64,000 bases of DNA from Weissella cibaria (lineage in GTDB: Bacteria; Bacillota; Bacilli; Lactobacillales; Lactobacillaceae): the NCBI RefSeq assembly GCF_004521965.1, contig NZ_SDGK01000054.1, positions 1-64,000 on the forward strand. Direction: 5' to 3'. The translations under genes were made by a program, and so were the position numbers. Below, in pieces: positions 18,033 to 25,795 of this stretch. Under the pieces are notes generated by a model, which ran no database searches, was not told the origin of the DNA, and saw nothing but the letters and a program-made list of their open reading frames with translations. The stretch's first letter is position 1, and each line of letters begins with the position of its first letter.

Positions 18033-18979
18033 TCACGATACTATCAAACGCGCAAAAACGGCTGTCACACCCACAACAGCCGCAACCATTACCGCGACCA
18101 CTTCAACTACCGTTTGCTTTATGGCTGCCGTTGTGTCCGCCACCATTTGGCGCAATGTCGTCTTGCTCTCAGAAGCCATCGTTTTCGCTGTATTGCGTTC
18201 TGGTTTCAAAACAGATGATTGACTACTTTGACTTGAACTTGCCTGAGAGACGATTGTCGCACGACTCAATGACGTTGCTGCAACAGACACGACCTGCTTA
18301 CTTATTTCTGTTGACTAAGCAGCGACTGTCATTGCAGATGAAGCACGGTTCTTAGCCGATGACACCTCCCGGTTACTTGTTATTGCTGATGACGTAGGCG
18401 CACTAACCAACGCTGATTCTGTTACCGTCGAACTGTCTGCGACAAATATAGACTTCGGTGCATCAAATGCCGCCTTATCGATTTCACGTCCGTGTGACGT
18501 CAAATCTACCTTTAAAGTTTCATAATCATGCGCTTGACCACCCAACTGGCCACCTGTTGGCGCCATCAAGGTTGAATTTTGGTCATGATTCAACCCTAAC
18601 GAATGCCCCATTTCATGGCTAATAACCGTTTGCAAATCAACCCCTTGCGTCGCAATTCGAGCTGGATAAACATCTGTAATCTCGGCAGGCGCATATGTAA
18701 ACGCAACGTTCGGATCAGTATCCCTACTGTCGTCTCTTGTTTTTCAACTTTAACAGTCGCCGCAGCTGAATCATTTGTAACCTGAACAACAGTTGTGCCA
18801 GCTAAACTATTCCAGTAGGCGGCCGCCTGAGCTGTTTGCGCGGGATAATCGGCAGAATAGGCCACTACCTCGCCTGTGAATCTAAATTACTGTACTCTCA
18901 CGTACAGCATGCACAGGCTGCCCAAACGGCAGCGAAGCCACTGTCAGTGACGTGAGAGTACAACTTTAATGGATCGCAT
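18033..18979 (-). pseudogene. Membrane-anchored matrixin-type metalloprotease, broken
   Basis: Remnant of an exported zinc protease of about 310 residues. The zinc site SHEMGHSLGLNHD is an exact HExxHxxGxxH, and DYETLKVDL follows. The N-terminus (MRSIKVVLSR) then shifts frame near 18948 into a signal-peptide end TVASLPFGQPVHA. Frame is lost again near 18880 and near 18720 (one G too few), and TAG at 18317-18315 cuts off a Ser/Thr-rich stretch plus a C-terminal hydrophobic segment (VVAVMVAAVVGVTAVFA). The original protein was probably secreted and anchored by this C-terminal helix. The start follows AGGAG. Confidence 0.85.
18893..18960. repeat. 11-bp inverted repeat inside the matrixin signal sequence
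   Basis: TACTCTCACGT (18893-18903) and ACGTGAGAGTA (18950-18960) are perfect inverted arms 46 bases apart. The second arm adjoins the first frameshift of the matrixin pseudogene. Confidence 0.9.
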
Positions 18980-19086
18980 TGTTTCTCTCTCCTTAAGAAC
19001 TCAGCATCTATCATATTACTTTTGTTTTGTAAAAAGAAAGCGAATCGTTTCATGTAATTGCTTACGATATACAAGTGTAATTTTGT

Positions 19087-19125
19087 TACAAAAAAGACAC
19101 TTAGCCTAAAGCGAAGTGTCTCTTG
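19087..19125 (-). terminator. Terminator after cfa
   Basis: AGACACTT and AAGTGTCT form the stem, and a run of six T follows on the minus strand. Confidence 0.8.
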
Positions 19126-19138
19126 TTAAGTCTTGTTA

Positions 19139-20332
19139 TTACGCTTCTCGCGCTGTCATAAATGCACGCGTCATTGGCAACCCTTGTCCTGCAGGTCCCT
19201 TTGTCATCAAGAATTGAATAACATCAATGTTACCCGCTTCAAATGATGCCGCACTACCTTGCAAATACAAGTCCCATGCCCGTGCAAACGGTTCACCATG
19301 TTCAGCAATCGTCTCGTCATACACGTTGTGGTAATTTGCCGTCCAAGCTTCCAATGTTTTTTGGTAGTGGCGTCGCAATGGCTCAATATCATCCATTTGC
19401 AAACCAGCTTCCATAATATGCGTCACATTTTCTGCGATATTTGGTATATAACCACCTGGGAAGATATACTTTTGAATAAATGGATCGACACCAGCACCAT
19501 AGTGTTGTCCCGTAATACCGTGAATCAATGCACGCCCATTAGGGACGAGATACTCAGCAACCTTCTTAAAGTACTCACCAAGGTTCTCTTTTCCAACGTG
19601 CTCAAACATGCCGACTGATGTGATGTAGTTAAATTGCATATCCTTGATATCACGGTAATCCATCAACATGACGTGCACCTTATCTTCAAGACCCAATTCC
19701 TTAACACGCTCTTGCGTTAAGGCATATTGCTCTTCAGACAAAGTCACACCATAGGCATCTAAGCCATACTCTTGGGCGGCCGTAATAATCAACGTTCCCC
19801 AACCTGAACCGATATCCAATAACTTCTTACCAGGTTCAGCGTGCAACTTATCCAAGATGTGGTGCACCTTGGCAACTTGCGCTTCTTCAAGCGTCATATC
19901 ATCACGTGCCCAATAAGCAGCTGAATAAGTCATCGTCTTGTCTAGCCACTTATTGTAGAAGTCATTTCCGATATCATAGTGACTATGAATATCTTCCTTA
20001 GATGCTTGCTTATCGTGGCCATGCAACATCTTCGTCAAAGTCCCCTTAAAGCCACTTTGGTTTGTTAGAAAACTACCTGACTTACGATAAGCCGACGCAA
20101 TCAATTCTTGAATACTACCTTCAATTTCAATGTCACGACTCATATAAGCCTCAGACAAAGTCAACGTTGGCATTTTAGCCAGCGTCTTAATATCCAATTT
20201 TTTATTTAACTTAATGTGGACCTTTGGCAGGCCCTCGCCATAGTTTTCAGTCTTGCCATCCCAGTATGTCACCATAACCGGCATGTCAAAGGCATTTGCT
20301 AAAAGCTTACTTAAAACATTTTTTTCTAACAT
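19139..20332 (-). CDS. cfa: Cyclopropane-fatty-acyl-phospholipid synthase
   Basis: A SAM-dependent enzyme that adds a methylene bridge to unsaturated acyl chains of membrane phospholipids, a common acid and freeze-stress adaptation in LAB. The 397 residues start MLEKNVLSKLL; an N-terminal lipid-binding domain precedes HSHYDIGNDFYNKWLD, the family signature, then the SAM motif LLDIGSGWGTL and the active-site region SVGMFEHVG. The ATG is preceded by GAGGTG; a TTG six codons upstream is a less likely start. The gene appears monocistronic with its own terminator. Confidence 0.95.
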   Translation of the reverse strand: MLEKNVLSKLLANAFDMPVMVTYWDGKTENYGEGLPKVHIKLNKKLDIKTLAKMPTLTLSEAYMSRDIEIEGSIQELIASAYRKSGSFLTNQSGFKGTLTKMLHGHDKQASKEDIHSHYDIGNDFYNKWLDKTMTYSAAYWARDDMTLEEAQVAKVHHILDKLHAEPGKKLLDIGSGWGTLIITAAQEYGLDAYGVTLSEEQYALTQERVKELGLEDKVHVMLMDYRDIKDMQFNYITSVGMFEHVGKENLGEYFKKVAEYLVPNGRALIHGITGQHYGAGVDPFIQKYIFPGGYIPNIAENVTHIMEAGLQMDDIEPLRRHYQKTLEAWTANYHNVYDETIAEHGEPFARAWDLYLQGSAASFEAGNIDVIQFLMTKGPAGQGLPMTRAFMTAREA

Positions 20333-20456
20333 CCCTGCAATACACCTCAACTAAAATTAGATACTAACGTCATTCTACTCTTTTATTTTGGAAAACGTAT
20401 TAGTATTGTATTAAATTTTACTTATTTGGCATTAATAGTTAAGGGTATAACTTATA

Positions 20457-20825
20457 TTAGATGCCCGACACTCCAAAGTACAAGCCGTCTGGATTGGCGA
20501 AATTAAAAACTCTTTGCAGTCCCATCTCAACTAGTTCTCCTGTTTCAATCCCTAGACTTTGCATTTTTCCATACAAGGTCTCAATATCATCAGAATGCAA
20601 CATCACTGATGGCACGTTATCTGCTACCTCAGGGGAGTTCTCTTTAATAAACGCCAAATCAAAAATGTTAAACGCAAAAGCGCCATCTTCACTAGGTGCC
20701 ATTTGCACCATTTCTGTTGTTTCCATATCTTGGCGATCACGCTCAACAAAACCCACAGATTGCCAGAAATTCGCCTCACGGTCCACATCCGTCACATATA
20801 ACATCACTTCAACATCATTATTCAT
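20457..20825 (-). CDS. VOC-superfamily (glyoxalase-like) protein
   Basis: A 122-residue protein of the vicinal oxygen chelate fold, with two beta-alpha-beta-beta-beta units. It begins EVMLYVTDVDREANFWQSVGF, typical of single-chain glyoxalase/bleomycin-resistance homologues, and ends RVFNFANPDGLYFGVSG, where the metal-ligand position near NPDG fits the family. The actual substrate is not predictable. It sits alone between cfa and rpsN. Confidence 0.8.
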   Translation of the reverse strand: MNNDVEVMLYVTDVDREANFWQSVGFVERDRQDMETTEMVQMAPSEDGAFAFNIFDLAFIKENSPEVADNVPSVMLHSDDIETLYGKMQSLGIETGELVEMGLQRVFNFANPDGLYFGVSGI

Positions 20826-20875
20826 CTCTTTATGCCTACCATTCTGACTTTTCTAAATCATACCATAATGGCGTA

Positions 20876-20912
20876 AAAAAAAGCATCTACGTAAAACGCA
20901 GATGCTTTCTTT
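20876..20912 (-). terminator. Terminator after rpmG-rpsN
   Basis: AAGCATCT and AGATGCTT arms enclose a loop and are followed by nine T on the minus strand. Confidence 0.85.
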
Positions 20913-20934
20913 AAGACTTAAGGCAAAATGCAGA

Positions 20935-21204
20935 TTACCAAGAGGCCTTCTTAACACCAGGGATCAAGCCCTTGTGTGCCAATTGACGGAAGTTCAAACG
21001 TGACATTCCGAACTCACGCATGTAAGCGTGAGGACGTCCATCAATCTTATCACGGTTGTGCATACGTACAGGTGAGGCGTTGCGAGGCAACTTTGACAAA
21101 CCTACGTAATCACCAGCAGCCTTCAAGGCAGCACGCTTCTCAGCGTACTTCTCGACAGTTGCTTCAATCTTCTTAGCCTTAGCGATCTTTGACTTCTTAG
21201 CCAT
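20935..21204 (-). CDS. rpsN: Ribosomal protein S14, zinc-free form
   Basis: A small-subunit 30S head protein of 89 residues. It lacks the CxxC-CxxC zinc ribbon of the 61-residue form and is therefore the C-minus (RpsN2-type) paralogue. The C-terminal [21 protein letters not shown] is diagnostic of S14. It starts two bases after the rpmG stop, behind the GGAGG contained in the end of rpmG. In B. subtilis such zinc-free copies replace zinc-binding ones under zinc limitation through Zur. I see no convincing Zur box here. Confidence 0.96.
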   Translation of the reverse strand: MAKKSKIAKAKKIEATVEKYAEKRAALKAAGDYVGLSKLPRNASPVRMHNRDKIDGRPHAYMREFGMSRLNFRQLAHKGLIPGVKKASW

Positions 21205-21206
21205 GA

Positions 21207-21356
21207 TTACTTAACCTCCTTGAACACAGTAACACGACGCAACTTTGGAGAGTACTTCTTCAACTCCAAGCGGTCTGGTGTGTTACGACGGTTCTTAGAA
21301 GTTAGGTAGATACGCTCACCAGTTTCGGCGGCTTCTAACAAAATGTTAATGCGCAT
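21207..21356 (-). CDS. rpmG: Ribosomal protein L33, zinc-free form
   Basis: A large-subunit ribosomal protein of 49 residues, translating as [20 protein letters not shown] and continuing [20 protein letters not shown]. The cysteine pairs of zinc-binding L33 are absent. AAGGAG precedes the ATG. It heads a two-gene operon with rpsN, so both zinc-free paralogues are expressed together. A structured leader of about 100 bases lies upstream. Confidence 0.96.
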   Translation of the reverse strand: MRINILLEAAETGERIYLTSKNRRNTPDRLELKKYSPKLRRVTVFKEVK

Positions 21357-21381
21357 TAACATAACTCCTTGAATTTAATTT

Positions 21382-21438
21382 GTGAGGTGCCCCTCACCAC
21401 TAATTTGAACGACAGGATTAGCTGCATTGGGCTAATCC
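21382..21438 (-). promoter_or_regulatory. Structured leader of rpmG-rpsN
   Basis: Two hairpins lie in the 5' untranslated region: GGATTAGC/GCTAATCC (21415-21422 and 21431-21438, 8-base loop) and GTGAGG/CCTCAC (21382-21387 and 21392-21397, 4-base loop). The second ends about 14 bases before the ribosome binding site. I know of no described L33 or S14 leader with this form. Confidence 0.5.
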
Positions 21439-21483
21439 CCAAGCTTGCGCCGTTACAATATAGCTAGTAAATTACAAATAATT

Positions 21484-21512
21484 ATATTACACAGTTTGTT
21501 CGCAAATATCAA
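21484..21512 (-). promoter_or_regulatory. rpmG-rpsN promoter
   Basis: -35 TTGATA (21512-21507), a 17-base spacer and -10 TAATAT (21489-21484) on the minus strand. It gives a leader of about 120 bases before rpmG. Confidence 0.7.
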
Positions 21513-21653
21513 GTGTTTTGACCAAAAAAGTGACAAGTAATTTTACTTGACACATATTTAGTTGCCAAACAAACATAAAATAACCATAGGGTATCCTTAA
21601 AAAAGGTGCACCGAAAAATGATATATATTAAGGGACAGCCTTTCGGAACCCGT
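21513..21653. other. Intergenic stretch without recognised gene
   Basis: Part of the 357-base gap between rpmG and the HesB-like gene. It holds an imperfect dyad GTGACAAGTAA/TTACTTGACAC (about 21530-21552, one mismatch) and CCGAAA/TTTCGG arms about 30 bases apart (21611-21647). No coding frame or known RNA family could be recognised on either strand. Confidence 0.5.
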
Positions 21654-21703
21654 TTAAAAAGCCACCAATCCTCGGAGCTTTAATCGGGAAATTGGTGGCT
21701 TTT
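21654..21703 (-). terminator. Terminator after the HesB-like gene
   Basis: AAAAGCCACCAAT and ATTGGTGGCTTTT form a 13-bp perfect stem, with T runs on both strands. Confidence 0.88.
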
Positions 21704-21713
21704 ATTAGTTTAA

Positions 21714-22082
21714 TTAATCTGTCACAGTGGCTGTTTCGTCACGAATCTCAGGCGTGTCATCAATGACACCTGAATCTCCACGCAACACAACCCCGCCAAA
21801 CTTCTTAACATCCAAAACCATGTTAGGAATCATGTAGTCCTTTGAGTAACCCTTGATTGGCAATGGTCCGATGTTTGAATCGATTGTTTCGTCGAACCAT
21901 GGCAACAAAGGTTGGTCCTCACGAATAATGGCAAACACGAATGAAACTTGCATGGCAACCTCACCGTGGTGTGAATATGGTGACACACCATCTTCATACA
22001 TCATCACCAAACGGCGACCAGGCTCGGCCTTCAAAATAGGGTTAATCTTCTCCAATGCAGCATCAGTAATTGTCAAATACAT
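21714..22082 (-). CDS. HesB/IscA-like Fe-S biogenesis family protein
   Basis: A 122-residue cytoplasmic protein starting MYLTITDAALEKINPILKAE, matching the Fe-S cluster biosynthesis (HesB/YqkB) fold seen in LAB. The conserved cysteines of true A-type carriers are missing; no Cys occurs in the protein, so carrying a cluster is doubtful. The start is fixed by AAGGAGG 8 bases upstream. It is single-gene, with its own terminator. Confidence 0.75.
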   Translation of the reverse strand: MYLTITDAALEKINPILKAEPGRRLVMMYEDGVSPYSHHGEVAMQVSFVFAIIREDQPLLPWFDETIDSNIGPLPIKGYSKDYMIPNMVLDVKKFGGVVLRGDSGVIDDTPEIRDETATVTD

Positions 22083-22224
22083 GATTTCTTCCTCCTTCAG
22101 ATTTTGTCTGAATTCATTCAATTTAATTGTTTCATCTCTTTCAACAATTAAAGTATAGCACCCTGAATTTTGAGCGGTTGAAAAAAGGCACACTTCTGTC
22201 ACGATACCTAATTACCAGAGATCA

Positions 22225-22857
22225 TCAGTCCGCTAAGCGCATAAAATACCAACTCATTAGACCAAAACTAGCTGCTAAGACATCAAGTGCTAAGACATCA
22301 AAGAACCCTGCCAATGGCCAGCCTAATAGCGGCACAATAAATTGCAAGACATGGAACAAACCGAAAAGAATTGTTAGCAACTTCAGCCCATTAGCTAAAG
22401 AATCCATTTCGCGGCGCACACTAGCAATTGCAACGCGCCAGAGCGACCAAATAAGCACAATTACCAAGCCACCAAACACAACATCACGGACAATGACACC
22501 ACGTGCTAGCACTGCCTCTGTGATCGAATTCAACGGCCAAACTAACTGTAAAATCACGGTTGCTAACCAGACAATCACTAATTGTTGCATTGCTGCAGAC
22601 AACGTTTTGTCTTGCTCATACCGGGCAAAACGCCACACAGCAACCAAGGTTAATAATATTAATAGCCCTGCCACTAACTCTAACCCGTGAAAACCACTTG
22701 CAAACATCGCATCCGGGGCAGTCAGCACCGCTAATGGGTATTTCGCTAATTTATAAGTGGGCCAAACAAATGTTGCGATAACACTCTCTAACATTAAAAT
22801 AATTGCGCCAATTAACCCAGCGCCTAAAACAAATTTCCGTTGCCACCATTGTTGCAT
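22225..22857 (-). CDS. Six-helix membrane protein, unknown
   Basis: A 210-residue integral membrane protein with about six hydrophobic segments evenly spaced, somewhat like the DUF998 family in layout. There are no catalytic motifs. Basic residues flank the helices at RKF, RFARYEQ and RREMD. A GAGGTGATGAC precedes the ATG. A 59-residue small gene lies beyond it on the upstream side, on the same strand, separated by a terminator. Function unknown. Confidence 0.65.
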   Translation of the reverse strand: MQQWWQRKFVLGAGLIGAIILMLESVIATFVWPTYKLAKYPLAVLTAPDAMFASGFHGLELVAGLLILLTLVAVWRFARYEQDKTLSAAMQQLVIVWLATVILQLVWPLNSITEAVLARGVIVRDVVFGGLVIVLIWSLWRVAIASVRREMDSLANGLKLLTILFGLFHVLQFIVPLLGWPLAGFFDVLALDVLAASFGLMSWYFMRLAD

Positions 22858-22892
22858 GTCATCACCTCGTTTAAATCAATAGTTCCATTGTA

Positions 22893-22937
22893 CAAAAAAA
22901 CGTCCAGATGCGCCTAGCACCTGAACGTTTTCTTGTC
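22893..22937 (-). terminator. Terminator after the 59-residue gene
   Basis: An imperfect stem (ACGTTCAGGTGC against GCATCTGGACGT) followed by seven T on the minus strand. Confidence 0.7.
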
Positions 22938-22950
22938 GTCTCATTAAGGT

Positions 22951-23130
22951 TTACTTCATTTTAGTTGTCCGGATTTCTTCGAACTGGCCGTCAAAGACGT
23001 TTGTTCGATTGGCTGAGGCCCCCATTTTATCAAATGGCGTCACATGATCCACTTTAACAACAACGCGCTTCAGACGGTGCTTACCGTAAAACCAAAAGCC
23101 GATCGCTGCAATTATCAAAATTGTTAGCAT
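22951..23130 (-). CDS. 59-residue single-helix membrane protein
   Basis: A small protein translating as MLTILIIAAIGFWFYGKHRL, then KRVVVKVDHVTPFDKMGASA and a polar tail. One N-terminal helix is followed by basic residues, so the tail should face the cytoplasm. AAGGGGGAC lies 5 bases before the ATG and a terminator follows the stop, which together support a real gene. Located between ackA and the six-helix gene, same strand. Function unknown. Confidence 0.7.
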   Translation of the reverse strand: MLTILIIAAIGFWFYGKHRLKRVVVKVDHVTPFDKMGASANRTNVFDGQFEEIRTTKMK

Positions 23131-23180
23131 TTAATGTCCCCCTTATTCATATACAAAGTATACCTGGCGAACCTTAAATT

Positions 23181-24374
23181 TTACTTTCCTGCTTGTGCCT
23201 TAAGACGTTCAACATCACGGGCAATTTCTAGTTCTTCATTGGTTGGGACTAACAACACCGTTGCACTTGATTCGGGTGTTGAGATAATACGCTCTACACC
23301 ACGAACATTGTTTGCTTCCTTATCCATTTCAATACCAAGGAACTTTAGACGCGCAATAATATCCTCACGCACATTAGCGGCATTCTCACCGATACCAGCT
23401 GTGAAGACAATACCATCAACACCACCCATTTCAAATGTGTACTGGCCAAGGTAACGCACCACACGATTCAAGAACATATCCAGTGCCAACTTTGCGTGTT
23501 CATTTGTATCAGCCACTTCTTCTAAGTCGCGCATGTCTGAGGACAACGTCGAAACGCCTAACAACCCTGACTTATTGTTCAAAATACGCAACATTTCAGC
23601 GTTTGAAAGGCCCTCACGCTCTTGAATGTAGTAAATCAAAGATGGGTCAACGTCACCTGAACGCGTCGCCATCATCAAACCAGCCAATGGCGTGAAGCCC
23701 ATTGAGGTATCAAATGATTTACCATCTTTAATTGCCGTAATTGACGCCCCCGCACCTAAGTGCAACGTAATCAGCTTTAACTCTGACAATGGCTTGCCCA
23801 TCATATCAGCTGCGCGTTCAGCAACATAGCGATGTGAAGTCCCGTGCGCCCCGTACTTACGTGCCCCATACTTCGCGTAGTACTCGTATGGCAATGGGTA
23901 CAAATAGTTTTCGCGAGGCAAGGTCTGGTGGAACGCCGTATCAAACACCGCGACTGAAACCGCGTCGGGCAAGAGTTCTTGGAACACTTCAATTCCCGTC
24001 GCATTCGCTGGATTATGCAACGGTGCATAATCCGCCAAACGATGAATCTTATGAAGTACCTCGTCATCAACAATCACTGATTTGTTGAACCATTCACCAC
24101 CTGCCACAACACGGTGACCGACACCGGTGATTTCGCTCTTATCTGCGACATTTTGGGTGCGGAACTGTTCCAGCATCTCTTCAATGGCTGCTTTGTGATC
24201 GGCAATGTCGCGCACAATTTCAGTTTTTTCCCCATTAAACTTCATTGTAAAGACACTCTCAGGCAAGCCAATTCGTTCAACTTGACCCTTTGCGATGACC
24301 GTTTCGGCCGGCATATCTAGTAGTTGAAACTTCAATGAAGAAGATCCCGCGTTAATTGCCAATGTTTTTGCCAT
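23181..24374 (-). CDS. ackA: Acetate kinase
   Basis: Converts acetyl phosphate and ADP to acetate and ATP, the extra ATP-yielding step of heterofermentation. The 397 residues have the normal length, with the N-terminal phosphate motif AINAGSSSLKFQL, the second motif GTSHRYV near residue 180, and FTAGIGENAANVRE in the C-terminal half. GGGAG precedes the ATG. A cre site lies between the likely -35 and -10 elements, which predicts CcpA repression rather than the activation known for B. subtilis ackA. Confidence 0.97.
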   Translation of the reverse strand: MAKTLAINAGSSSLKFQLLDMPAETVIAKGQVERIGLPESVFTMKFNGEKTEIVRDIADHKAAIEEMLEQFRTQNVADKSEITGVGHRVVAGGEWFNKSVIVDDEVLHKIHRLADYAPLHNPANATGIEVFQELLPDAVSVAVFDTAFHQTLPRENYLYPLPYEYYAKYGARKYGAHGTSHRYVAERAADMMGKPLSELKLITLHLGAGASITAIKDGKSFDTSMGFTPLAGLMMATRSGDVDPSLIYYIQEREGLSNAEMLRILNNKSGLLGVSTLSSDMRDLEEVADTNEHAKLALDMFLNRVVRYLGQYTFEMGGVDGIVFTAGIGENAANVREDIIARLKFLGIEMDKEANNVRGVERIISTPESSATVLLVPTNEELEIARDVERLKAQAGK

Positions 24375-24424
24375 ATTTCATGTGCTCCCTGTTTGCAATG
24401 GATATCATCCAATTTATTGGACTA

Positions 24425-24447
24425 ATTATAACATGTAAGCGTTATCA
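24425..24447 (-). promoter_or_regulatory. ackA promoter with cre site
   Basis: A -10 TATAAT (24430-24425) has a full-match cre, TGTAAGCGTTATCA (24434-24447), just upstream of it; a weak -35 TAGTCA would start at 24453. A palindrome TCCAATTTATTGGA (24408-24421) follows the -10 box. Confidence 0.75.
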
Positions 24448-24486
24448 TGACTAGTCCATTCCAGAAGATGCTGAAGGATTGACAAT

Positions 24487-24525
24487 CAAAAAAAGCCAGG
24501 CAGGCCATTAATAGGCATACCCGAC
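24487..24525 (-). terminator. Terminator after pepT
   Basis: AAGTCGGG pairs with CCTGGCTT (with G:U pairs) around an extended stem, and seven T follow on the minus strand. Confidence 0.7.
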
Positions 24526-24541
24526 TTTTAATCAACATTGA

Positions 24542-25774
24542 TTACTTGTTATTCAATTCAATAATCTTCAAAATTGTGTCAACCGCTTGGTTCATCACCT
24601 TTGTTGACACATATTCATAACGGCCGTGCATGTTCTCACCACCAGCAAACAAGTTTGGTGTAGGCAAGCCCAAGAACGTAATCTTTGAACCATCCGTGCC
24701 ACCACGAACTGGCTCAATAACTGGCTTGATATCCAATGCCTTCATGGCCGCTTCAGCCAAATCTACCGGCGTCATATCATCCTTAAGAATTTCACCCATA
24801 TTGTAGTATTGGTCATTCATCTCAAGCTTAATACGCTCAAGGCCGAACTCACCATTCATCTTTTCGACGATATCACGCAAAATTTGCTTACGTTGCTCAA
24901 AAATAACGCGATCGTGATCACGAATGATGTAAGCCATTTCAGCTTCTTCTGGCGTACCAGTCAACTTCAAGATGTGGAAGAACCCTTGACGACCTTCTGT
25001 CAATTCAGGGCGGTCTCCGGCGGGCAAAGCTGCGTGCAAATCCATGGCAACTTGCAACGCATTGACCATCGTGTCCTTGGCTGAACCAGGGTGTACGTTA
25101 CGACCTTGAATCTTGATCGTTGCTGCAGCAGCTGAGAAAGTTTCCCATTCCAACTCGCCCAATGGACCACCATCGACCGTGTAAGCAAAATCAGCACCAA
25201 ATTCAGCCACGTGGAAGTTATCGGCACCAATACCAATTTCCTCGTCTGGGCCAAAGCCGAAGACAACCTTACCGCGCTTGATATCAGGGTTAGCAATCAA
25301 GTATTCGGCTGCTGACACAATTTCAGCAACCCCAGACTTATCATCCGCACCCAACAATGTCGTCCCATCAGACGTAATCAACGTGTGACCCGCATACTTC
25401 TTCAATGATGGGAAATCAGCTGGTGACAACGTGTACTCTTCGTTCAACTTGATATCTGATTGACCATCATAGTTTTCAACGAATTGTGGGTTAACGTTTT
25501 CTGAGTTGAAGTCAGCCGTATCAACGTGAGAAATAAACCCAATCGTTGGCACATCAGCATCTGTGTTCGCTGCTAATTCAGCAAATACATAACCGTCAGC
25601 CATAGTACGAACGTTTTCTAGTCCCAAGTCCTTTAGTTCTGTTGCCAAATCAGCCAAAAAAACAACTTCCTTTGGATCTGATGGCACCGTCGTCGACTCT
25701 TCGTTTGAACGCGTGTTGACCTTTGCGTAACGTACAAAACGGTCAATTAAGTTTGGATATACTGTTTCTGTCAT
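24542..25774 (-). CDS. pepT: Tripeptide aminopeptidase PepT
   Basis: Zinc-dependent M20B peptidase of 410 residues that removes the N-terminal residue from tripeptides in the cytoplasm, serving peptide nutrition. The first metal ligand is in [11 protein letters not shown], with further ligands in [13 protein letters not shown] and [13 protein letters not shown]. The segment [12 protein letters not shown] and the final His of [14 protein letters not shown] complete the site. AGAGG precedes the ATG. It is the last gene of the trmK-nif3-pepT run, 21 bases after nif3. Confidence 0.95.
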   Translation of the reverse strand: MTETVYPNLIDRFVRYAKVNTRSNEESTTVPSDPKEVVFLADLATELKDLGLENVRTMADGYVFAELAANTDADVPTIGFISHVDTADFNSENVNPQFVENYDGQSDIKLNEEYTLSPADFPSLKKYAGHTLITSDGTTLLGADDKSGVAEIVSAAEYLIANPDIKRGKVVFGFGPDEEIGIGADNFHVAEFGADFAYTVDGGPLGELEWETFSAAAATIKIQGRNVHPGSAKDTMVNALQVAMDLHAALPAGDRPELTEGRQGFFHILKLTGTPEEAEMAYIIRDHDRVIFEQRKQILRDIVEKMNGEFGLERIKLEMNDQYYNMGEILKDDMTPVDLAEAAMKALDIKPVIEPVRGGTDGSKITFLGLPTPNLFAGGENMHGRYEYVSTKVMNQAVDTILKIIELNNK

Positions 25775-25795
25775 GTCTATTACCTCTTATCTATA

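Noticed and set aside
18904-18949. Invertible DNA switch between the 11-bp arms in the matrixin gene
   Set aside because: Reading the inverted segment gives no better signal peptide and still meets a stop; no recombinase gene is near.
21357-21512. Zur box controlling the zinc-free ribosomal proteins
   Set aside because: No palindrome close to the Zur consensus could be found around the promoter.
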